From contig PLUH01000264.1 of assembly GCA_003164825.1 (NCBI GenBank), forward strand, positions 430 through 8,548: a DNA stretch of 8,119 bases, written 5' to 3'. The notes beneath the pieces were generated by a model. That model made no database searches. It was not told the origin of the DNA and saw nothing but the letters and a program-made list of their open reading frames with translations. Positions 1-4,889 of the stretch are shown one piece after another (position 1 is the first letter of the stretch; each line of letters starts with the position of its first letter). Made by a program: the position numbers and the translations under genes. Source of the stretch: Hyphomicrobiales bacterium (GTDB lineage Bacteria; Pseudomonadota; Alphaproteobacteria; Rhizobiales; Beijerinckiaceae).

Positions 1-392
1 GCATTGGCGACCTCCATGCCGGTGAGGGCGGCGACTTGGGTCTGGAACTCGAACAAAACTTGAAGCGTCCCCTGGGCGATTTCCGGCTGGTAGGGGGTGT
101 AGCTGGTCAGGAATTCGGAACGCTGGATGAGATGATCGACCGTGGCCGGGATGTGGCGTCTGTAGGCGCCGGCGCCGAGAAAGAACGGGGCGGAGCCGGC
201 GGCGAGGCTGCGCCTGGCGATCGTCGTCATCGCCCGCTCGACCGCCATTTCGCTCTTCGCCAGCGGCATGTCGAGGAGACCCTGAATCCGCTTGTCGGCG
301 GGAATGTCCGCGAACAGCGCCTCGATGTCCGGAACGCCGATGCGCGCCAGCATCGCCTCGCGTTCGGTTGCGTCGAGCGGCAGGTAGCGCAT
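1..392 (-). CDS. gcvPA: Glycine dehydrogenase (decarboxylating) subunit 1, N-terminal part
   Basis: This is the first 130 residues of the alpha subunit of two-subunit glycine decarboxylase (P-protein); the rest lies beyond the left edge. The enzyme uses pyridoxal phosphate to decarboxylate glycine and loads the aminomethyl group on the lipoyl arm of GcvH. The ATG at 392 gives a protein starting MRYLPLDATE. Family landmarks are FLGAGAYRRHIPATVDHL (about residues 71-88), RSEFLTSYTPYQPEIAQGTL (91-110) and LFEFQTQVAALTGMEVAN at the edge. An N-terminus of this form belongs to the split GcvPA type rather than the single ~950-residue GcvP, so a gcvPB gene is expected next, outside the window. Only 3 bases separate it from the gcvH stop, so it is surely co-transcribed and probably translationally coupled. 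The pyridoxal-phosphate lysine is normally in the PB subunit and cannot be checked here. Confidence 0.93.
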   Translation of the reverse strand, partial: MRYLPLDATEREAMLARIGVPDIEALFADIPADKRIQGLLDMPLAKSEMAVERAMTTIARRSLAAGSAPFFLGAGAYRRHIPATVDHLIQRSEFLTSYTPYQPEIAQGTLQVLFEFQTQVAALTGMEVAN

Positions 393-395
393 CGT

Positions 396-776
396 TCAGC
401 CCGACGTCCTGAGATAGTCGGAGTAGGCGGATTCATCCATCAATGCGCTCAATTCGGCCGGGTCGGCGAGCTTGAGGCGAAAGAGCCAGCCGCGCCCGAG
501 CGCGTCCTCGTTGATGAGGCCCGGCGTCGACTCGACCTCCGAATTGACGGCGACGACTTCGCCGGAGACCGGCGCGAACACGTCGCTCGCCGCTTTGACG
601 CTCTCGACCACGGCGGCCGGATCGCCCTTCTTCAGCGCCTTGCCGATCGGCGGCGCCTCGGCAAAGACGACGTCGCCGAGTTGTTGTTGCGCGTGCTCGC
701 TGATGCCGACGACGCCTTCGCCGTCCTCGACGCGGACGTACTCATGGTCCTTGGTGTAGCGGATCTGCGACATCAT
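396..776 (-). CDS. gcvH: Glycine cleavage system H protein
   Basis: This is the lipoyl carrier protein of the glycine cleavage system, shuttling the aminomethyl group from the P-protein to the T-protein in the cytoplasm. At 126 residues it has normal family length. The N-terminus carries the typical TKDHEYVRVEDGEGVVGIS block (residues 8-26), and the lipoylation site is the lysine in VVESVKAASD (Lys61 from the first Met). GEVVAVN and LINEDALGRGWLFRLKL follow as in the family. Two adjacent ATG codons (776 and 773) are possible starts. The first overlaps the gcvT stop as ATGA, a classic coupling arrangement, so I chose it, but the second (MSQIRY) is equally plausible and changes the protein by one residue. 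It needs lipoate attachment by enzymes not encoded here. It is the second gene of the riboswitch-controlled gcvT-gcvH-gcvPA operon. Confidence 0.96.
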   Translation of the reverse strand: MMSQIRYTKDHEYVRVEDGEGVVGISEHAQQQLGDVVFAEAPPIGKALKKGDPAAVVESVKAASDVFAPVSGEVVAVNSEVESTPGLINEDALGRGWLFRLKLADPAELSALMDESAYSDYLRTSG

Positions 777-1918
777 CCATTCCTTGCTTGACTGCGATAA
801 TAGGCGTGGGGATAGAACGGCAGCGCGGCGACCCGCGCGCTCAACGGCTTGCCGCGGACCACAAGACCGATCGGCGTTCCGACCGCCGTATAGGCGCGCG
901 CGACGTAGCCCATCGCAATCGGCGCGCCGACGCTCGGGCCAAAGCCGCCGGACGTGACGACGCCGATCGGCGCGCCGTCCGGCGAGACGATTTCCGCCGC
1001 GTCGCGCGCGGGCGCGCGGCCGTCGGGCCGAATGCCCACGCGCAGACGGGTCGGCCCATTGGCCAGCGCGCCCTGAATGCGCCCTGCGCCGGGGAATCCG
1101 CCTTCCATGCGCCGGCGCTTCTGAATCGACCAGGAGAGAGCGGCTTCGATCGGGTCGATGGTTTCGTCGAGCTCGTGGCCGTAAAGGCAGAGGCCGGCCT
1201 CAAGCCTCAGCGAATCCCGGGCGCCGAGACCGATCGGCGCAACATCGGGCTCGGCCAGGAGAATGCGGGCGAAGCTTTCCGCCTGGCTCGACGCGAGCGA
1301 GACTTCATAGCCGTCCTCGCCTGTGTACCCCGAGCGTGAGACGAAGGTTTCGAACCCCATGACCCGCGCCGGGCGAGCGCTCATGAACGGCATGGTCCAG
1401 AGCCCGTCGCCCGGCGCAAGGCGCGCCAATGTCGCGGCCGCCATAGGGCCCTGAAGCGCGATCAGCGCCGCCTCGGGGAGCGGCGTCAGACGAATGCTTG
1501 AGGGCAAGCGACGGCGGATGAGCGCGTAGTCGACGGCCTTTCGCGAGGCGTTGACGACGAGTCTCAAGGCGCCGTCCGCGCCGGGCGGGCGCGTGACCAT
1601 CAGGTCGTCGACGATCCCGCCGTCGTCGTTGAGCAATTGGCTATATCGCTGGCGGCCCGGGGCGAGATTGAGAAAGTCGGCGGGGCAAAGCGTTTCGAGA
1701 AAGGCCGCGACAGTTGCGTGGTCCGCGCCCTCGATCAGCGCCTGGCCCATATGCGAAACATCGAACAGCCCGGCGAACTTGCGGGTGTGGAGGTGCTCGG
1801 CGAGGACCCCAGCCGGATAGTGGATGGGCATGTCGTAATCGGCGAACGCGGCCATCCGCGCGCCGAGCTCGATGTGCAGCGCGTGCAAGGGCGTCTTCTG
1901 ATTCGCGGCTTCGATCAT
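773..1918 (-). CDS. gcvT: Aminomethyltransferase (glycine cleavage T protein)
   Basis: GcvT moves the one-carbon unit from aminomethylated GcvH to tetrahydrofolate, giving 5,10-methylene-THF and ammonia. From the ATG at 1918 the protein has 381 residues. Landmarks are QKTPLHALHIELGARM near the start, FDVSHMGQ (about 52-59), the folate-site loop LLNDDGGIVDDLMV (about 95-108), SGYTGEDGYEVSL (about 196-208), GARDSLRLEAGLCLYGHELD (about 232-251) and the C-terminal SGGFGPSVGAPIAMGY (about 323-338). The frame stays open upstream to a TTG at 1957, adding 13 residues (MAWGGRLFTTGGP), but those do not look like the family, while MIEAANQKTPL aligns with usual T-protein starts; hence 1918. It is the first gene of the operon, its stop overlaps the gcvH start by four bases, and a tandem glycine riboswitch lies 72 bases upstream, so expression should respond to glycine. 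Confidence 0.96.
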   Translation of the reverse strand: MIEAANQKTPLHALHIELGARMAAFADYDMPIHYPAGVLAEHLHTRKFAGLFDVSHMGQALIEGADHATVAAFLETLCPADFLNLAPGRQRYSQLLNDDGGIVDDLMVTRPPGADGALRLVVNASRKAVDYALIRRRLPSSIRLTPLPEAALIALQGPMAAATLARLAPGDGLWTMPFMSARPARVMGFETFVSRSGYTGEDGYEVSLASSQAESFARILLAEPDVAPIGLGARDSLRLEAGLCLYGHELDETIDPIEAALSWSIQKRRRMEGGFPGAGRIQGALANGPTRLRVGIRPDGRAPARDAAEIVSPDGAPIGVVTSGGFGPSVGAPIAMGYVARAYTAVGTPIGLVVRGKPLSARVAALPFYPHAYYRSQARNG

Positions 1919-1956
1919 GGGCCCGCCGGTCGTGAACAAGCGCCCGCCCCACGCCA

Positions 1957-1974
1957 AGCCGCCTGACTGCGGCT
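1957..1974 (-). promoter_or_regulatory. Hairpin between glycine riboswitch and gcvT (possible expression platform)
   Basis: In RNA sense the sequence reads AGCCGC, a six-base loop AGTCAG, then GCGGCT: a perfect six-base-pair stem. It lies between the last riboswitch helix and the gcvT ATG, where a glycine riboswitch expression platform would be. No run of U follows, so it is not an evident intrinsic terminator, and it ends 38 bases before the ATG, so it does not directly cover the ribosome binding region. Its role is inferred from position only. Confidence 0.3.
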
Positions 1975-1989
1975 CTAGCGCTCACGGAC

Positions 1990-2172
1990 GCCCCCTCTGT
2001 CCGATGACCTGAGAGATTTCCCGCTTCCCGCGGTTGCCCCCGTCGGTGGGCGAACGCCTTAGGCGCGCGCCTCTTTCCAGAGCGTCATCACTTGCGCGGT
2101 CCCTACGGCCTGAGCGTTTCCGGGGCGGTTGCGCCTTCGGCGCCGGCGACGATACGCCGGACTCTTCCGCGA
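1990..2172 (-). promoter_or_regulatory. Tandem glycine riboswitch upstream of gcvT
   Basis: Read on the minus strand, two glycine aptamers follow one another. Aptamer 1 (about 2172 to 2093) begins GCGGAAGAGTCC, contains the conserved GCCGAAGGCGCAA (2141-2129) and CGCTCAGG (2116-2109), and closes with GGGACCGCGC. Aptamer 2 (about 2086 to 1990) has GGAAAGAGG (2078-2070), ACCGACGGGGGCAA (about 2047-2034), CTCTCAGG (2015-2008) and GGACAGAGGGGGC (2002-1990). The short linker between them is AGTGATG. Aptamer 2 carries an extra GGCG-TT-CGCC hairpin in its variable arm. In known gcv operons this RNA usually turns expression on when glycine is bound, so the cleavage system is made when glycine is plentiful. 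The position directly before gcvT fits fully. Whether control is transcriptional or translational is not evident, because no terminator with a U tract is visible. Confidence 0.93.
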
Positions 2173-2194
2173 AGTGTCTTCGACTGACCTTGCG

Positions 2195-2223
2195 AGCTAG
2201 CCTGACCGCGCGAGGGTTGTCAA
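2195..2223 (-). promoter_or_regulatory. Promoter of the gcv operon
   Basis: On the minus strand a perfect TTGACA (2223-2218) is separated by 17 bases from CTAGCT (2200-2195). CTAGCT matches the alphaproteobacterial minus-10 form CTATAT at four of six positions. Initiation would fall near 2188, some 15 bases before the first helix of the glycine riboswitch, which is what a riboswitch leader needs. The element lies just after the stop of the upstream lipoprotein gene, with no clear terminator between, so some read-through from that gene is possible. Confidence 0.6.
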
Positions 2224-2254
2224 CGCAAGATGGGTCCGGCTGTTGCCCATTCGC

Positions 2255-2932
2255 CTAGCCTGACGTTTTCTTCTTCTTGTGGCGCGTGGGCGGCGGGCCG
2301 CCAGTCCCGCCCTCGAAGCCGACGGTGATCGAATAGACGTCCGCCAGCTGGAGAGTCGACATCGGCAGCATGATTGGATCGGTCACGACGCGAAAGGCCC
2401 CGGCGGTGACGCCGTCCGTTGACGCCTCGACTTGATAGGTCTGCGCAAAGACGTCCGTCTTGTCGCTGTCGCGTGTCACCGTGATCTTCAGCGGCGCGCT
2501 GAAGGTCCCGGCCGAGCCGGCCGGCCCGATAACCACTGCGCCCTTAACACCGACCTTGAGGCCGGCTTGCGAGGGACCGGCGGGATCGCATTGGCGCGCC
2601 GTGTCGGCGATGTTGAACTGATAGCGCACCGAGGCGTTGTCCGGGCCGCCGACGCGCAGCGCCGCGCCACCATCGGCGATCGTGACTTCCGGGCAATTGA
2701 TGTCTTGCGAAGCGACCGGCAGCACCTTCGGCTTGTCACTGGGGTTGGTCGCGGGTTGCCCGGCGACCGGCCGCGGATTCGCGCCCGCATTAAGGCTGGC
2801 GACGCTCGGATCCTGGTGGGAGAAAAAGCCGCCGACCGAGTCGCCGACTGAGCCGATCGTGCTGCAACCGGCGACGACGCCGAGGGCGGTCGAGAAAAGC
2901 GCGATTCGGACATGCGTTGCGCGAACGATCAT
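2255..2932 (-). CDS. Uncharacterised outer-membrane-type lipoprotein
   Basis: I do not recognise a named family. From the ATG at 2932 the protein has 225 residues. It opens with a short basic stretch and a hydrophobic segment ending in a lipobox, LGVVAGC, with Cys23 as the lipidation site; serine at +2 favours sorting to the outer membrane. Residues 24-75 are rich in Gly, Ser, Pro and Asn, a likely flexible linker. Residues 76-210 look like a beta-rich domain with two cysteines (INCPEV, Cys80; ARQCDP, Cys115) that could form a disulfide. The tail PPPTRHKKKKTSG is proline-rich then strongly basic, possibly touching acidic cell-wall polymers or nucleic acid. The frame is open upstream to 3109, but that would bury the signal peptide and overlap the ialB-family gene, so I chose 2932. 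It follows that gene by 73 bases on the same strand and may be co-transcribed with it. Confidence 0.85.
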   Translation of the reverse strand: MIVRATHVRIALFSTALGVVAGCSTIGSVGDSVGGFFSHQDPSVASLNAGANPRPVAGQPATNPSDKPKVLPVASQDINCPEVTIADGGAALRVGGPDNASVRYQFNIADTARQCDPAGPSQAGLKVGVKGAVVIGPAGSAGTFSAPLKITVTRDSDKTDVFAQTYQVEASTDGVTAGAFRVVTDPIMLPMSTLQLADVYSITVGFEGGTGGPPPTRHKKKKTSG

Positions 2933-3005
2933 TGCGTCAGACTTCGACAATTGAGCGGCTGGGGTCCGTTTGAAGGACAGGGCGGTGCTTACCCCGCTGA
3001 CGCCT

Positions 3006-3557
3006 TCAAGGCAATTGCTCGTAAGCCTCCTTGAAACCGGCGAGCGGCGCCTGCATGCCGACGCCCTGCTCGGGCGTCTGAAAGATGCCGAGCGTCGCGG
3101 TCTTTCCATTTTTCAGCTTGTCGATCAGGGCGCTGTCCATGGCGAGCTGGGCGACGCAGCCATTGGGGAGGCACTGCAGGAAGCTCAAACGCCCGGCGTC
3201 CGCGTCGTCGATCCGCAAGCTCACGCCCGGAGGGAGCAGCACCCCGAGCGGCGCGATCACCCGCATGAGCCGCGCCTTGCGATCGGCGGTGTTGAGCACG
3301 ATGACGACCAGGATCAGATTCGGCCGCTCCTGGTCGACGACGCTGAGCACGATCGCGCATTGCTCGTGTTCGGCGCCGGGCGGAGTCTCGCAGCGCGTCA
3401 CCCAGTCGCCGTGCTTGTCCTTGATCGCTCCCTGCGAATCCGCCGCATCCGCCCGGCCGGCAGCGGCGAGAAGCGCCACTCCGACCACAAGGCTTAAGAG
3501 CGCCCGGCCGGCCTTCGATCGTTTCGCCTCGGTGAACGCCGTCGTCCGCAATGACAA
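3006..3557 (-). CDS. IalB-family (invasion-associated locus B) periplasmic protein
   Basis: This is a secreted protein of the IalB family, named after a Bartonella invasion factor but common in non-pathogenic alphaproteobacteria, where its role is unclear. The N-terminus has basic residues, a hydrophobic core (ALLSLVVGVALLAAAG) and an ADA-A cleavage site near residue 38. The mature part begins with the family pattern GDWVTRCETPPGAEHEQC and later shows LQCLPNGCVAQ, giving two cysteine pairs (56/67 and 129/134). It ends AGFKEAYEQLP. There is no in-frame ATG before the signal peptide: the nearest lies inside the tRNA-Val gene. Two TTG codons (3557 and 3551) are the best starts, the first with a weak GGA eight bases upstream; I use 3557, giving 183 residues. 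The gene follows tRNA-Val on the same strand by about 100 bases, with no clear terminator or separate promoter between. Confidence 0.85.
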   Translation of the reverse strand: MSLRTTAFTEAKRSKAGRALLSLVVGVALLAAAGRADAADSQGAIKDKHGDWVTRCETPPGAEHEQCAIVLSVVDQERPNLILVVIVLNTADRKARLMRVIAPLGVLLPPGVSLRIDDADAGRLSFLQCLPNGCVAQLAMDSALIDKLKNGKTATLGIFQTPEQGVGMQAPLAGFKEAYEQLP

Positions 3558-3661
3558 TGATGCAATCCGTCGATCGGTTGGGGCGGAGACGAGCGAGGGG
3601 CCGCCGTGACGCGCCTGTCGCCGAGAATCGGCGCCAAAATGAGGCGGCGAGGGGCCGGGGA

Positions 3662-3736
3662 TGGTGGGCGCTAGAGGGATTGAACCTCTGACCCCTACCA
3701 TGTCAAGGTAGTGCTCTACCGCTGAGCTAAGCGCCC
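3662..3736 (-). tRNA. tRNA-Val(GAC)
   Basis: The minus strand folds as a complete tRNA of 75 bases including an encoded CCA end. The acceptor stem is GGGCGCT paired with AGCGCCC. The D arm contains AGCTCAGCGGTAGAGC. The anticodon arm is CTACC-TTGACAT-GGTAG with anticodon GAC, reading GUC and GUU valine codons. The T arm is AGAGG-TTCAATC-CCTCT. The variable loop is short and no mismatch is seen in the stems. The gene is intact, with no duplicated tRNA end nearby that would suggest an integrated element. Confidence 0.97.
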
Positions 3737-3783
3737 ATCTCCCATTTGTCCCGAGCAGGCGAGCCCGCTCAAGGGCCGGCGGG

Positions 3784-3811
3784 GTATAGACGCTCGCGCC
3801 GCGGGGCGCAA
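3784..3811 (-). promoter_or_regulatory. Possible promoter of tRNA-Val
   Basis: On the minus strand TTGCGC (3811-3806) and CTATAC (3789-3784) are 16 bases apart. CTATAC matches the alphaproteobacterial CTATAT form at five of six positions, while the minus-35 keeps only TTG. Initiation near 3777 would leave a roughly 40-base leader before the tRNA. A second, weaker possibility is CTTGAG just downstream with a poor minus-10. The stretch also separates the tRNA from the divergent GNAT gene. Confidence 0.35.
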
Positions 3812-3856
3812 TGGGGGCCGCGAACCTTAAGGCCTTCGGAAGAGTCGCCACCCTCG

Positions 3857-4363
3857 ATGGATGCTCCCGCGCTGACGTTACGCCCGGCTGCGCCCGCCGA
3901 TATCGGCGCGGTGATGGCGATCGAGCGCTCGCCGGAGTACGAGCTTTGCGTCGGCCGCTCCGAAGAGGCCGAGCATCGGGCGATGCTCGATTCGCCCTCT
4001 CACGCCTACCGGCTCGGGATCGACGCAGGGGGCGCGATCGAGGCCTTCGCGATCCTGCGCGGCCTCGGCGACGTCCACGCCAACCTCTATCTCAAGCGCG
4101 TCGCCGTCGCCCGCCCAGGACAAGGGCTGGGCACGGCCTTCCTGAGCCTGGTTCTCGACGAAGCGTTCCGGCGAATGGGCGCCGAGCGCTTCTATCTCGA
4201 CTGCTTCGCCGACAACGCCCGCGCGCAAGCCGCCTACCGCAAGCTCGGCATGAGCCGCGACGGCGTCCTGCGCCAGGCCTACCGCCTCGGCGACGGGACG
4301 CGCGTCGACCTCGTGATGATGGCGATCCTCAAGAGCGAGTGGGAGGGGCGGCGGGAGTCTTAG
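3857..4363 (+). CDS. GNAT-family N-acetyltransferase
   Basis: This 168-residue cytoplasmic protein has the GNAT fold throughout and would transfer an acetyl group from acetyl-CoA to an amine. The acetyl-CoA pyrophosphate loop is VAVARPGQGLGTAFL (residues 82-96, with R86-x-x-G-x-G/A form), preceded by the beta-4 strand ANLYLKRVAV. The second signature, FYLDCFADNARAQAAYRKLG (112-131), has the Asn and Tyr commonly seen near CoA. The start of the fold is LTLRPAAPADIGAVMAIE. The substrate cannot be read from sequence: it resembles RimI/RimJ-like and small-molecule acetyltransferases alike. The ATG at 3857 is used because upstream codons run into the tRNA promoter region and do not look like protein; a GGAAGAG lies about 12 bases before it. 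Its stop overlaps by four bases that of the convergent small gene. Confidence 0.88.
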   Translation: MDAPALTLRPAAPADIGAVMAIERSPEYELCVGRSEEAEHRAMLDSPSHAYRLGIDAGGAIEAFAILRGLGDVHANLYLKRVAVARPGQGLGTAFLSLVLDEAFRRMGAERFYLDCFADNARAQAAYRKLGMSRDGVLRQAYRLGDGTRVDLVMMAILKSEWEGRRES

Positions 4364-4554
4364 ACATGTTTGCCGCCCTCATACATTTTGAGCCAAGCGG
4401 CAGACTGCGCTTTGATCCACCTATGCGCTTCAGCTTCCGTCTTGAAGCCGTCGATCTGCGGTTGCCTTCCTCCGGGGAGCGTGAGACGCACATACCACTC
4501 GCCGTTCTTACTTTCGACGGCGTGGAATCGAGCCTTTGGTTTACGGATCGCCAT
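4360..4554 (-). CDS. Small conserved-looking hypothetical protein (64 residues)
   Basis: I do not recognise a named family. From the ATG at 4554 the product starts MAIRKPKARF. It has a strongly basic N-terminus, a likely three-stranded beta sheet (RFHAVES, GEWYVRLTLP, RQPQIDGFKT) and a helix (EAEAHRWIKAQSAAWLKMYE). The order beta-beta-beta-helix with GxWxVRxxxPGG and FKTxAEAxxWI recalls the Arm-type DNA-binding or AP2-like domains at the N-terminus of integrases, but no integrase follows, so a stand-alone DNA-binding role is only a guess. The frame extends to a TTG at 4581, but the ATG has GAGAAA just before it and gives a natural beginning. The gene is convergent with the GNAT gene: the bases CTTAG hold both stop codons, so there is no room for a terminator between them. 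Confidence 0.65.
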   Translation of the reverse strand: MAIRKPKARFHAVESKNGEWYVRLTLPGGRQPQIDGFKTEAEAHRWIKAQSAAWLKMYEGGKHV

Positions 4555-4644
4555 TTTCTCATTATGGGGACGCACCGCCAATTCGGCCAGGGTGAAATTC
4601 GACCGTCACAATCAAACTGGCCGACTACCGTCGCTCGCCTCGCA

Positions 4645-4673
4645 TTGACAACCCCCTCGCGCCATGATTTGCG
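4645..4673 (+). promoter_or_regulatory. Possible promoter of asd and its leader
   Basis: A perfect TTGACA (4645-4650) lies within the gene-free stretch before asd. The expected minus-10 region 15 to 17 bases downstream reads GATTTGCG, which is a poor match. The sequence TTGACAACCCCCTCGCGC is almost the same as the start of the gcv promoter (TTGACAACCCTCGCGC), differing by a two-C insertion. Initiation near 4680 would place the first leader hairpin at the very 5' end of the transcript. Confidence 0.4.
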
Positions 4674-4680
4674 AAACTGC

Positions 4681-4850
4681 GACGAGCGCGGGTCTTGCGC
4701 CTCGTCTGGATAAGGCCCATGCCTCGCCCTTGGTTGAAAACGACGACCAAAGCGCGTCCCGCCCCGAAAGGCGGGACGAACGGCTGACTCGCGCCCACCG
4801 CTTCTCCCCGGCGGGGCGCCGGGGCTCAGAGGTCCGATTCCAACATCGGA
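4681..4850 (+). promoter_or_regulatory. Structured asd leader: five consecutive hairpins
   Basis: The stretch from 4582 to 4889 holds no convincing gene but has five successive inverted repeats: GACGAGCGC with GCG-C-CTCGTC (4681-4706, one bulge); TTGGTTG with CGACCAA (4730-4750, one G-U); CGTCCCGCC with GGCGGGACG (4755-4778, nine perfect pairs, loop CCGAAA); CCCCGGCG with CGCCGGGG (4806-4824, loop GGG); TCCGAT with ATCGGA (4833-4850). None is followed by a U tract. CTCCCC at 4804-4809, overlapping the fourth stem, could instead pair with GGGGAG at 4859-4864, 11 bases before the ribosome binding site, so alternative folds are possible. It does not match the lysine riboswitch pattern I know. 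GC-rich DNA yields chance hairpins, so this is a candidate only. Confidence 0.4.
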
Positions 4851-4874
4851 TCGCAAGCGGGGAGGCGGGGCAAA

Positions 4875-4879
4875 AAGGA
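4875..4879 (+). promoter_or_regulatory. Ribosome binding site of asd
   Basis: AAGGA stands ten bases before the asd ATG, inside an A-rich patch (CAAAAAGGA) that contrasts with the GC-rich leader and should be single-stranded. It fixes the start at 4890. Confidence 0.7.
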
Positions 4880-4889
4880 TTCTTCACCC

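Noticed and set aside
36..791. Plus-strand open frame of 251 codons opposite gcvPA and gcvH
   Set aside because: Both genes on the minus strand are clear by motif; this frame is an Arg/Asp-rich shadow of high GC at third codon positions.
3570..3661. Terminator after tRNA-Val (CGCCGA-TTC-TCGGCG stem)
   Set aside because: The stem is short and no T run follows on the minus strand, so it does not qualify as an intrinsic terminator.
3811..4713. Plus-strand open frame of 300 codons overlapping the GNAT gene
   Set aside because: The first half is an out-of-frame reading of the acetyltransferase and the second half is the antisense of the 64-residue gene; no family features.
4645..4889. Lysine riboswitch before asd
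   Set aside because: The conserved lysine-aptamer core and long five-way junction layout could not be found; the region is a row of simple hairpins.
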